A stretch of 11,712 bases of DNA from Dehalococcoidia bacterium (lineage in GTDB: Bacteria; Chloroflexota; Dehalococcoidia; SZUA-161; SpSt-899), in NCBI GenBank assembly GCA_023271485.1, contig JALPXT010000040.1, forward strand, positions 1 to 11,712, in the 5' to 3' direction. The notes beneath the pieces are model-generated. The model had not been told where the DNA came from and did not search any database. It saw only the letters and a program-made list of their open reading frames with translations. Every line of letters starts with the position of its first letter. The first letter of the stretch is position 1. This document shows, in pieces, positions 1 through 6,326 of this stretch. The translations under genes were made by a program, and so were the position numbers.

Positions 1-36
1 GGTTTCAGGGGGAGAATCCCCCTGATGATCTTGCGC
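1..36 (+). repeat. Dispersed hairpin repeat, copy 1
   Basis: Positions 6-24 form a perfect hairpin: CAGGGGGA, loop GAA, TCCCCCTG. Positions 1-34 match the reverse complement of 4441-4474 at 32 of 34 bases, and the first 21 bases are identical. The copy runs into the window edge, so its upstream part is not visible. It lies just before the pcm start, where it could act as an upstream terminator or a mobile palindromic repeat. Confidence 0.75.
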
Positions 37-51
37 TGGAGTGAGTTCGGC

Positions 52-693
52 ATGAATCGAGATATGGACACCAATCGAGCAAAGTTATTCCGTCGCCTCC
101 GTCAAGAGATCAGGGACGAGAGGGTGATCGATGCAATGGAGCATGTCCCCAGGGAACTCTTTGTGCCACCCACCAGCCGGCACCTGGCCTACGAAGACAC
201 ACCCCTGCCTATCGAGATGGGACAAAGCATCTCCCAACCATTCATCGTTGCCCTAATGACCGAGGCGTTGGAACTCAAGGGAACGGAGCGAGTGCTGGAA
301 GTGGGGACTGGCAGCGGCTATCAGGCGGCCATATTGGCGGAGCTCGCACAGTGGGTGATCAGCGTTGAACGTCATCCAGCGCTTGTCCAGGCAGCCAGGC
401 AAATCCTTAACCGGCTGAGTTACAAGAATATCGAAATTCACCTTGCGGAAGAAAACCTCGGATGGAGAGCGGCAGCCCCCTACGACGGGATAATAGTGAC
501 CGCCGGGGCTCCCCGGGTGCCTCAGGAACTGCTGGATCAACTGGCTGAGGCGGGGCGACTGGTGATCCCGGTGGGGTCCCGTTACGAGCAACAACTGCTG
601 AAGGTAACCAGGCAAGGCGGCCGAACGACAACGCAGGATTTAGGGGGCTGCCGGTTTGTGCCACTGATAGCGGAAGGGGCCTGGGAAGATTGA
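52..693 (+). CDS. pcm: Protein-L-isoaspartate O-methyltransferase
   Basis: SAM-dependent cytosolic enzyme that methylates L-isoaspartyl residues in age-damaged proteins so that they can revert to aspartate. The 213-aa product shows the family layout: QSISQP near residues 58-63 (substrate side), the SAM-binding motif VLEVGTGSGYQAA at 81-93, an acidic residue ending the next strand (VISVER, 102-107), YDGIIVTAGAP at 144-154, and the closing RFVPLIAEGAW. The start at 52 is chosen because GGAGTGAG (38-45) sits 6 bases upstream. An ATG at 25 lies inside the hairpin repeat and has no ribosome binding site. One oddity is that the usual GDG before the GW pair reads AEEN (132-135), a local departure from consensus. 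Length is normal for the family. It stands alone, 138 bases before the macrodomain gene. Confidence 0.95.
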   Translation: MNRDMDTNRAKLFRRLRQEIRDERVIDAMEHVPRELFVPPTSRHLAYEDTPLPIEMGQSISQPFIVALMTEALELKGTERVLEVGTGSGYQAAILAELAQWVISVERHPALVQAARQILNRLSYKNIEIHLAEENLGWRAAAPYDGIIVTAGAPRVPQELLDQLAEAGRLVIPVGSRYEQQLLKVTRQGGRTTTQDLGGCRFVPLIAEGAWED

Positions 694-831
694 AACATCC
701 GGGAAAACTGTTGATTTACGAATGAGCTTCTGATAATATCATACTGGCACGGCGGGCCAGGACGAGAAACTCGGCTTTCGCATACGACAATGCCGGGAAT
801 GTGTTAAAACGGGAGCCGAGGAGGCTTTGCG

Positions 832-1377
832 ATGGAGAAGATGATTAATAAAACCAGGCTATCTCTCATCCAGGGCGATATCACCAGACAGGAGACAGAT
901 GCTATCGTGAATGCGGCCAACTCCAGCCTCATGGGTGGGGGTGGGGTGGATGGAGCGATCCACCGCGCTGGAGGGCCCGCCATCCTGGAGAACTGCAAGA
1001 AGATCGTGGCTCAGAGGGGGCCTCTTCCCGCGGGGCAGGCAGTCATCACCACTGGCGGTAATCTTAAAGCCAGGCATGTGATCCATACCGTGGGACCGAT
1101 CTGGCACGGGGGAAAGAGAGGAGAACCGGAAACCCTGGCCGGCGCTTATCGCGAATGCCTCAAACTGGCGGTTGAAAACAGCCTCAAGAGCCTTTCCTTC
1201 CCCTCGATCAGCACCGGTGCCTATGGCTACCCACTCGATCAGGCGGCAAGGACAGCTCTGGGAACGGTGATCGACTTCCTCAAAGAGGACACCAGTCTTG
1301 AAGAAGTTCATTTCGTCCTCTTCAATTCGCAAGTGCTCGATGCCTATAGCAACGTATTGGAGGAACTCCAGCCCTGA
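832..1377 (+). CDS. Macrodomain protein (ADP-ribose binding or O-acetyl-ADP-ribose deacetylase)
   Basis: Single-domain macro protein of 181 aa, the size of YmdB/TM0508-type enzymes that bind ADP-ribose and deacetylate O-acetyl-ADP-ribose or remove mono-ADP-ribose. Visible motifs are LIQGDIT (12-18), AIVNAANSSL (24-33, with the family Asn residues), the glycine-rich loop GGGGVDGAIHRAGG (35-48) and the phosphate loop STGAYGYP (127-134). A strong ribosome binding site (GAGGAGG, about 819-825) fixes the ATG at 832; a second ATG three codons later is less well placed. Only 17 bases separate its stop from the next GTG, so it is probably co-transcribed with the M20 peptidase. Which ADP-ribose chemistry it performs cannot be read from the sequence. 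Confidence 0.93.
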   Translation: MEKMINKTRLSLIQGDITRQETDAIVNAANSSLMGGGGVDGAIHRAGGPAILENCKKIVAQRGPLPAGQAVITTGGNLKARHVIHTVGPIWHGGKRGEPETLAGAYRECLKLAVENSLKSLSFPSISTGAYGYPLDQAARTALGTVIDFLKEDTSLEEVHFVLFNSQVLDAYSNVLEELQP

Positions 1378-1394
1378 ACAGAGCGAGGTGATCC

Positions 1395-2747
1395 GTGGAG
1401 CAAGTTTATGAGTATATCGAAGCCAACTGGCTGGATGCCATTGATGACCTGAAGAGACTCTTGTCTCAACCCAGCATAAGCGCCCAGGGGACAGGAATAC
1501 AAGAAGCCGCTGCTCTTACCGCCGGGCTGCTGCAGGAATACGGGGTGCCTTCCCGGATCCTCCCCACTCCGGGAGGACCGCCGGTGGTCTACGGCGAACT
1601 TGAGGGGGATTCGCCATTCACCCTTCTTTTCTACAACCACTACGACGTCCAGCCTCCGGAGCCGTTGGAGCTATGGAGCACCCCTCCCTTTGAACCGTCC
1701 ATTGCCGATGGCAAGCTATACGCACGCGGCGTCTCGGATAACAAGGGTGATATCATCACCCGGCTGCTTGCCGTTAAGGCATTCTTGCGAGCCAGGGGGC
1801 GATTGCCGGTATCCATCAAGTTCTTGATCGAAGGCGAAGAGGAGGTCGGCAGCCCCCACCTTCCGGCATTTATTCGGGAAAACCAGGCGTTGCTCAAATC
1901 TGACGCCTGCCTCTGGGAGGGGGGTGGGGTGAACTGGGACGAGCGCCCAACGATCACCCTCGGACTCAAGGGCATCATCAACGTGGACCTCGAGGTGCGG
2001 GGTGCGGTGCGCGATGTCCACTCCTCACTGGCCGCCATCGTGCCCAACCCCGCCTGGCGACTGATCTGGGCCTTGAACTCGATCAAGGATGCGGACGAGA
2101 ACATCCTTATCGCCGGCTTCTACGACGACGTCCGGCCCCCGACCCCTGAGGAGATCGAGGCCATCGAGGCCATCCCCTCAGAGGAAGAAGAAATGCGGGC
2201 GAATCTGGGAATAGAACGGTTTCTAAAGGGATTGAAAGGGGTGGGCTTGCAACTGCACAGCATTTTGGAACCGGCCTGCACCATCAATGGGATCATCTCT
2301 GGATACACCGGCGAAGGCTCCAAGACTGTGCTCCCTTGCTACGCCAGGGCGAAGCTAGATTTTCGCCTGGTACCCGACCAGCGGCCGGACGACATCATCG
2401 CCAAGCTGAGAAAACACCTCGAGAAGCATGGTTTCGCCGATGTGGTTCTATCCGCCGGGGAAGGGGAGAACCCTGCGCGCACTCCCCTCGATTCCCCCTT
2501 CGCCAGGGTGGTGAGCGATGCTGCAAGAGAGGTCTATGGCTCCGAGCCGATAATCAAGCCCGGCATGTCCGGCAGCGGCCCGATGTTTTCCTTCACCGAC
2601 ATCCTGGCCATTCCAGTGGCTTCGTCGGGGGTGTCCAATCCCGATTCCAGAGCCCATGCCCCCGATGAGAACATCCGGCTCGCCGATTTCATCCTGAGCG
2701 CAAAACACGTCGCTGCCATCCTGGATCGATGTAAAGTGAACCTATAA
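1395..2747 (+). CDS. M20 family metallopeptidase (dipeptidase-like)
   Basis: A 450-aa cytosolic zinc peptidase of the M20 family (CNDP/ArgE/DapE superfamily), expected to hydrolyse dipeptides or related amides. Ligand candidates are H82 in NHYDVQP, bridging D115 in VSDNKGD, the catalytic glutamates E148-E149 in EGEEEVGS, and H421 near the C-terminus in SRAHAPDE. H209 in DVHSS lies in the inserted dimerisation domain, as in carnosinases. The position usually holding an Asp ligand reads WEGGG (174-178), so E175 may replace it, as in some prokaryotic M20 members. The start is GTG, directly after GAGGTGATC, a near-perfect anti-16S match. Its last bases overlap the stop of the convergent HD pseudogene. 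The substrate is not identifiable. Confidence 0.92.
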   Translation: MEQVYEYIEANWLDAIDDLKRLLSQPSISAQGTGIQEAAALTAGLLQEYGVPSRILPTPGGPPVVYGELEGDSPFTLLFYNHYDVQPPEPLELWSTPPFEPSIADGKLYARGVSDNKGDIITRLLAVKAFLRARGRLPVSIKFLIEGEEEVGSPHLPAFIRENQALLKSDACLWEGGGVNWDERPTITLGLKGIINVDLEVRGAVRDVHSSLAAIVPNPAWRLIWALNSIKDADENILIAGFYDDVRPPTPEEIEAIEAIPSEEEEMRANLGIERFLKGLKGVGLQLHSILEPACTINGIISGYTGEGSKTVLPCYARAKLDFRLVPDQRPDDIIAKLRKHLEKHGFADVVLSAGEGENPARTPLDSPFARVVSDAAREVYGSEPIIKPGMSGSGPMFSFTDILAIPVASSGVSNPDSRAHAPDENIRLADFILSAKHVAAILDRCKVNL

Positions 2748-3006
2748 CCCTATCCGGCCAGCCACCTCGCGCATACCCATGATGACATCGGCCACCAGAT
2801 CCCGCAACTCCACCCCCAGAATAGCGGTTCCGCTTTCAATTATCGAGCGGTTCACACCGGCGGCAAACGATATCCTCGCCCATTTTGCGCGCCATGTAGC
2901 GCATCACACCCTCGACCGAATAAGCGTGCTTCAACAGGCTCTCGCTCTGGTTAAACTCCTTGAAAAGTGACAGTGCGTCATCGTATGTCGGTGTGTCTCC
3001 CTGCAT
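2742..3006 (-). pseudogene. HD-domain hydrolase remnant with central deletion
   Basis: Reading the minus strand from ATG at 3006 gives 45 residues typical of the start of HDIG-type hydrolases, including LLKHAYSVEGVMRYMARKMGED (residues 24-45, with the first His of the HD signature). Homology then stops. After a few out-of-frame codons a stop occurs at 2838-2836. A second block in another frame (2867-2742) gives 41 residues beginning FAAGVNRSIIESG and ending AGRIGL, which matches my memory of this family's C-terminus and ends in a real stop. The middle, including the HD dyad and about two thirds of the protein, is gone. A good promoter and AAGGGG ribosome binding site remain upstream. The stop overlaps the end of the convergent M20 gene. 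Confidence 0.8.
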
Positions 3007-3025
3007 TTTTCATCCCCTTGATGCG

Positions 3026-3054
3026 ATTATAGACTTTCCCGCCTCGAATGGCAA
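3026..3054 (-). promoter_or_regulatory. Sigma70-type promoter for the HD pseudogene
   Basis: Read on the minus strand: -35 TTGCCA (3054-3049), 17-base spacer, -10 TATAAT (3031-3026). It lies about 20 bases before the HD remnant's start codon. It is diverged from, and close to, the promoter of the lipoprotein gene. Confidence 0.7.
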
Positions 3055-3069
3055 GGCGAGATAGCAGCA

Positions 3070-3078
3070 TGTTATAAT
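3070..3078 (+). promoter_or_regulatory. Extended -10 promoter, probably giving a leaderless mRNA
   Basis: TGTTATAAT is a perfect extended -10 element (TGnTATAAT) with no recognisable -35. It ends 7 bases before the ATG at 3086, so transcription would begin at or next to the start codon. No ribosome binding site is seen before that ATG, consistent with leaderless translation. Confidence 0.6.
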
Positions 3079-3085
3079 AAATTGT

Positions 3086-4339
3086 ATGAGAAACAAGAGA
3101 CTTTTGATGCGCTATGGCGGGTTGATCTTGCTTGTTTTTCTGATAAGTGCTTCGCTGCCAGGATGTGCCCCTGCCGGCGATCCGCACAGCGTGCTCAGGC
3201 ATCAACTGGGTCATCAACTGAGCCCCTACAGATTCAGTTTGACCCAGTGGGTAGTTATTGCCTTGATTGACCACCTCAGGCCATCCTTTGTCCTCAGAGA
3301 TCCCCTCAGGGATTTAAGCCAGTCGGAAAGAGTAGCGAGAGTTGAGGAATATTTTGTCCTGGTAGAACAAGCAAGGCAGCGCCTGCGCCAAATCGAGCAG
3401 GAAGAGAATCAGGTGAGAGAGGGGATTCTTCAACGAGAGCTATCGAAAATTCAAGAAAGAAAGGCCGAACTTGAGAACAAAGTCGAGGAAATCCTACAGG
3501 ATCAGGTGAGGGGAGCCTTGAGAGCGCAGGGAATCCACCACCCCTGGTTTGACACGCTTCCTCTCAGGATATTCTTCCCACCGGTCAACGTGGAGATTGA
3601 TCCAGCACCCTATCTGATGGTGGTTTCACCGAGAGACAGGATAATACCCATATCTCAGATCATACTCAAACCAGAGATCAACTGGCAGATTGCTGCAGAG
3701 TTAGAAGATCAGATCGACGACAGATTCAATGTTTCTTCCCTGGTTACCGACCGGCTCAGCGGCTTAGCAACCTTTCCTATCATGATAGCCGACGACCGAG
3801 ACCTCAGGGTTGCAATAAGAACGATTGCCGACGAGTGGACTCATCATTTCATGTTTTTTGTGCCCCTTGGCCGTGCCCTGGCCTTCGACTTCTACAATTT
3901 TGACTTAAGAACGGTCAATGAATCGATTGCCTGCATTGTTGCCGAAGAAATATCAGATATGGTTATCAAGAAATATTACGGCCACATTATAGATGAGCAA
4001 GAGATCAGAGCCCGAAATGAAAGGCGAGACAAATTCCATAGCGAACTGAGACAAATCATGGAGGTGGTTGAGGAATATCTTTCACGGGGCAAGATTGATG
4101 AGGCCGAGGAGTTTATGGAAGCCAGCCGCATTGATCTTGTTGAAAAGGGCTTTTACGTCCGGAAGTTAAATCAAGCCTTCTTTGCCCGTCGGGCTCCCTA
4201 TCTTACAACCCCGGTGATGATAAACCCTCTGGCCGAGAGAGTCAAGGAGATTCGAGAAGAATCCCAGGACCTGGGGGAATTCCTGGGCAAGATGTCCAGG
4301 ATCGATGAGCCGAGTGAACTAGAGAGCTCTGATACCTAA
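3086..4339 (+). CDS. Lipoprotein with coiled coil and degenerate gluzincin-type peptidase motif
   Basis: Secreted membrane-anchored protein of 417 aa. Residues 1-27 form a lipoprotein signal: positive start MRNKR, hydrophobic core, lipobox LPGC with C27. Residues about 80-145 are rich in E, Q, K and R and predict a coiled coil. A zinc-protease-like region follows: DEWTHH at 249-254 resembles HExxH with its first His replaced by Asp, and NES at 278-280 puts a Glu 26 residues after H253, the spacing of a gluzincin third ligand. The C-terminal part (GKIDEAEEFMEASR, then VRKLNQAFFA) resembles a conserved tail I recall from uncharacterised Chloroflexota lipoproteins. A peptidase fold is an inference; with His lost, activity is doubtful. 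Transcribed from the extended -10 at 3070. No gene symbol is recognised. Confidence 0.85.
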   Translation: MRNKRLLMRYGGLILLVFLISASLPGCAPAGDPHSVLRHQLGHQLSPYRFSLTQWVVIALIDHLRPSFVLRDPLRDLSQSERVARVEEYFVLVEQARQRLRQIEQEENQVREGILQRELSKIQERKAELENKVEEILQDQVRGALRAQGIHHPWFDTLPLRIFFPPVNVEIDPAPYLMVVSPRDRIIPISQIILKPEINWQIAAELEDQIDDRFNVSSLVTDRLSGLATFPIMIADDRDLRVAIRTIADEWTHHFMFFVPLGRALAFDFYNFDLRTVNESIACIVAEEISDMVIKKYYGHIIDEQEIRARNERRDKFHSELRQIMEVVEEYLSRGKIDEAEEFMEASRIDLVEKGFYVRKLNQAFFARRAPYLTTPVMINPLAERVKEIREESQDLGEFLGKMSRIDEPSELESSDT

Positions 4340-4362
4340 ATCAATTATTTTTCCGTCTCTCG

Positions 4363-4390
4363 TTGACTTTTTGAGGGGGTACTCTATAAT
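4363..4390 (+). promoter_or_regulatory. Sigma70-type promoter for the candidate ncRNA
   Basis: -35 TTGACT (4363-4368), 16-base spacer, -10 TATAAT (4385-4390). Expected start near 4397. No open reading frame with a ribosome binding site begins within 200 bases, but a structured segment starts at 4400. It is one of the closest matches to consensus in the window. Confidence 0.7.
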
Positions 4391-4396
4391 ATAGAC

Positions 4397-4490
4397 GTAA
4401 CTGCTCAGGTGGATAGACTGAAGGTGGAAGGCTAATAGGGGCAAGCTCATCACGGGGATTCTCCCCCTGAAACCACCTAAAGCAGTCATG
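4397..4490 (+). ncRNA. Candidate structured non-coding RNA or MITE-like element
   Basis: Starting 3 bases after the predicted transcription start, ACTGCT (4400-4405) and AGGTGG (4407-4412) pair with AGCAGT (4481-4486) and CCACCT (4473-4478), giving a 12-bp closing stem broken by a small C/AA internal loop. Inside, GGGGA and TCCCC (4454-4466) form a hairpin, and a second AGGTGG (4422-4427) could compete for CCACCT. It is not tmRNA, SRP RNA or a riboswitch class I recognise. There is no U-run terminator. The alternative is a short mobile element with inverted ends, because part of it (4441-4474) also occurs at 1-34. Confidence 0.45.
4441..4474 (-). repeat. Dispersed hairpin repeat, copy 2 (inverted)
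   Basis: Reverse complement of 1-34 with mismatches only at two positions. The hairpin is shorter here (GGGGA, TTC, TCCCC) because one base of the outer stem has changed. It lies inside the candidate RNA at 4397-4490. Confidence 0.75.
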
Positions 4491-4599
4491 CCCTATGCTT
4501 CAAAGGTAATCGAAAGCGAGAGGGTTTTGAATATCTTGTTATGTGTTTTTACAAACAATCCTTGAGCATGGATGGAACTGAAGCTTTTAAGGAGATCCT

Positions 4600-5364
4600 T
4601 TGTCGGGCATAAATTTCCAGAGATCCTATCATTTGGGCCAAGAGTACGAAAACATCAAGAGCCGTGCGACCAAGATTGTGGGGAAATATCTTGAAGACTC
4701 AAACTTGATATCTTTCGATGACGTTGAAAAGCGAGTGACATTTACTTCCGAGCGACTTGTCCCAGTTAACCGCAGCAAAAGACCGCCTGTTATGCTCCTG
4801 TTCTCTAATCCTCATCCTCACTCCATTAAACAGGGCATGTTTCTATCGGCGAACATTAAAAACCGCGAAAACCTTTTCTGGCCCACCATGAGAAATGCTG
4901 GATGGTTTTCCATCCCAGAAGCAAAACGTAATCCGGAAGATCTTCGAGACATGTTCCTTCAGGTCAAATACCCCGGTCCATTCGAGCTGTATTTCTATTG
5001 CTACTATGTTTTTCCAACACGTTTGCCTGATGACATTCGCAGAATCTTCGGAAAAGGGGTATTCGACCAAATCATTAAACCGAACGCAAGGGATGAATTC
5101 AGAAGTGAGTTGAATAAAATAGATGCCAAGGCTGTAGTCACGTTCAACAAAGGTATATTCAATCTTGTTTCTGATGAAAAGATTAAACGTTATATTGCCC
5201 AGCTCAATAAGGGGGAGTTGGTTCAGGGCCGGATCAGAGTATTTGATAAAGACATTCCCATTTTCTTAACACACCCTACTGGGTGGCGCTATGATAAGGA
5301 ATTCAAGACACTTCGCGAAACAAGCCTCAGGAAAATCAAAGCCGCTATCCTTAAAAGGGCTTAA
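4600..5364 (+). CDS. Uracil-DNA-glycosylase-like protein (cassette gene)
   Basis: 254-aa soluble protein. PPVMLLFSNPHPHSIKQGMF (62-81) resembles the first active-site motif of the uracil-DNA glycosylase superfamily. AVVTFNKGIF (178-187) resembles the central strand, and IFLTHPTGW (221-229) the HP-containing catalytic-loop motif. Family members excise uracil or other damaged bases, but many UDG-like proteins are uncharacterised and the exact subfamily is unclear. The start is TTG at 4600, preceded by AAGGAG with 6-base spacing; no ATG is better placed. It ends 19 bases before an attC site, as expected of an integron cassette gene. No attC is clear on its upstream side. Base composition is more AT-rich than the left-flank genes. 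CDS is confident, function moderate. Confidence 0.8.
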   Translation: MSGINFQRSYHLGQEYENIKSRATKIVGKYLEDSNLISFDDVEKRVTFTSERLVPVNRSKRPPVMLLFSNPHPHSIKQGMFLSANIKNRENLFWPTMRNAGWFSIPEAKRNPEDLRDMFLQVKYPGPFELYFYCYYVFPTRLPDDIRRIFGKGVFDQIIKPNARDEFRSELNKIDAKAVVTFNKGIFNLVSDEKIKRYIAQLNKGELVQGRIRVFDKDIPIFLTHPTGWRYDKEFKTLRETSLRKIKAAILKRA

Positions 5365-5383
5365 CTTGGCTACCAATGCAAAC

Positions 5384-5442
5384 ACATAACAAAGCAAATG
5401 CGGCCGACCGCTAACCGCTGCGGCTGATTTGCGATGTTAGAT
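5384..5442 (+). other. attC-like recombination site 1 (59 bp)
   Basis: R''-like box ACATAAC (5384-5390) and a perfect GTTRRRY box GTTAGAT (5436-5442) bound exactly 59 bases. The arms pair strongly: TAACAAAGCAAATGCGGCCG at the left against CGGCTGATTTGCGATGTTAG at the right, with an unpaired base as in attC extrahelical bases. It follows the UDG-like gene by 19 bases. Confidence 0.8.
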
Positions 5443-5508
5443 TGCTGAGCGAAACATCACTCAGACGAGACGGTTTTGAATACGAAGTTCAGAAGAGGAG
5501 GTGGGAAT

Positions 5509-5871
5509 ATGGGCATGACACACGTGACTGTCATCGTCCGGAATCCAGCGGAACCAGAACGCACCTGGGAAGGTCTGTTCCTCGTAGATACCGGCGCGGT
5601 GGATTGTGTTGTTCCCGGGAAACATCTGAGAGAGATCGGGCTGAAGCCTAAAGCCCAAAGGACATATGAACTCGCCGATGGAAGCAAGGTAAAGATGCAC
5701 ATCACCACCGGGGAGATCGAATTCATGGGAGACCTCGTTGGCTCCACGATTATCTTTGGTGCTGACGACGCGGAGCCTATACTCGGCGTGACCGCTCTGG
5801 AATCGGTTGGAATCGAGGTGGACCCCCGAACGCAAAGGCTAAAGCGCCTGCCGGCAGCCCGATTGAAATGA
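5509..5871 (+). CDS. Retropepsin-like clan AA aspartic protease (cassette gene)
   Basis: 120-aa single-lobe aspartic protease fold, about the size of a retroviral protease monomer, so it should work as a dimer. FLVDTGAVDCVVP (24-36) carries the catalytic Asp in DTGA (D27), and ILGVTALESVGI (91-102) matches the hydrophobic-hydrophobic-Gly element near the C-terminus. There is no signal peptide or membrane segment, so it is probably cytosolic. The start at 5509 is set by AGGAGGTG (5496-5503), one of the best ribosome binding sites here; an upstream in-frame TTG at 5476 has none. It is the only gene between attC sites 1 and 2, making a compact cassette of about 510 bases. The physiological substrate is unknown. 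Confidence 0.88.
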   Translation: MGMTHVTVIVRNPAEPERTWEGLFLVDTGAVDCVVPGKHLREIGLKPKAQRTYELADGSKVKMHITTGEIEFMGDLVGSTIIFGADDAEPILGVTALESVGIEVDPRTQRLKRLPAARLK

Positions 5872-5893
5872 TTACCCCAGAGAGGAAGTGGTA

Positions 5894-5952
5894 ATGTAAC
5901 AAAGCGTTGCAGCCGATGCGCTATGACGCGCCGCTGAACTCAGCCGTTAGGC
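5894..5952 (+). other. attC-like recombination site 2 (59 bp)
   Basis: ATGTAAC (5894-5900) and a perfect R' box GTTAGGC (5946-5952) span exactly 59 bases. The left arm begins AACAAAGC as in site 1. An inner stem pairs CAGC with GCTG and GCGC with GCGC. It lies 22 bases after the retropepsin stop codon. Confidence 0.8.
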
Positions 5953-5993
5953 CCGCCGCGCACGTCAATCGGAAGCTACTCAAAACTAAATTC

Positions 5994-6021
5994 TTTCTCA
6001 AAGCGGAAAGTTGTGTATAAT
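5994..6021 (+). promoter_or_regulatory. Possible internal cassette promoter
   Basis: -10 TATAAT at 6016-6021 with a poor -35 (TTTCTC, 5994-5999, 16-base spacer), 45 bases upstream of the small gene at 6066. It would let this cassette be expressed without an integron promoter. Confidence 0.35.
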
Positions 6022-6065
6022 CTGAGTATGGAAGTCTGCCTGTAATTGTTTGGAGGAGGGCCAAG

Positions 6066-6326
6066 ATGAAGTGGCAAGAAATCCGCATCCACTATCCCCA
6101 ACGATGGCTTTTAGTCGAAGCCATCCAGGCTCGTTCCGAGGCCAGGAAGCGCATTTTAGAGGAATTAGCAGTTGTTGGCACATTTTCCGACTCGGTCACT
6201 GCGCTAAAAAGTTATCAGCAACTTCACCATGAAGCCCCAGAGCGCGAATTGTACGTTTTTCATACAAGCCGCGAGACACTAGACGTCACTGAACGGAGAT
6301 GGCTAGGCATCCGGGGGGCACAATGA
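6066..6326 (+). CDS. Small conserved protein paired with retropepsin
   Basis: 86-aa soluble protein with a strong ribosome binding site (GGAGGAGGG, 6052-6060). It shows an aromatic and basic N-terminus (MKWQEIRIHYPQRWLLVEAI), a middle with EARKRILEELAVVGTF, and a C-terminal half with ELYVFHTSRETLDV. I recall similar small proteins next to retropepsin genes in Cyanobacteria and Chloroflexota, but the family has no function known to me. Its stop overlaps the next start by 4 bases (ATGA), showing translational coupling to the retropepsin. The overlap suggests the two act as a pair: partner, inhibitor or protease substrate. A toxin-antitoxin role is possible but not shown. It lies 113 bases after attC site 2, so it begins the next cassette. 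Confidence 0.8.
   Translation: MKWQEIRIHYPQRWLLVEAIQARSEARKRILEELAVVGTFSDSVTALKSYQQLHHEAPERELYVFHTSRETLDVTERRWLGIRGAQ

Noticed and set aside
711..739. TTGATT, 17 bases, TAATAT as a promoter for the macrodomain gene
   Set aside because: Both boxes are weak and an equally plausible -10 (GATAAT) gives 15-base spacing, so I do not annotate it.
2779..2970. Plus-strand frame of 63 codons between the M20 and lipoprotein genes
   Set aside because: It is antisense to the HD remnant, has no ribosome binding site and no family resemblance.
1..4474. The inverted repeats as ends of a 4.4-kb composite transposon
   Set aside because: The genes between are ordinary chromosomal genes, no transposase is present, and the repeats look like hairpin elements rather than IS ends.
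4538..4544. GTTATGT as the attC or attI boundary upstream of the UDG-like cassette
   Set aside because: It departs from GTTRRRY and no pairing left arm was found upstream.
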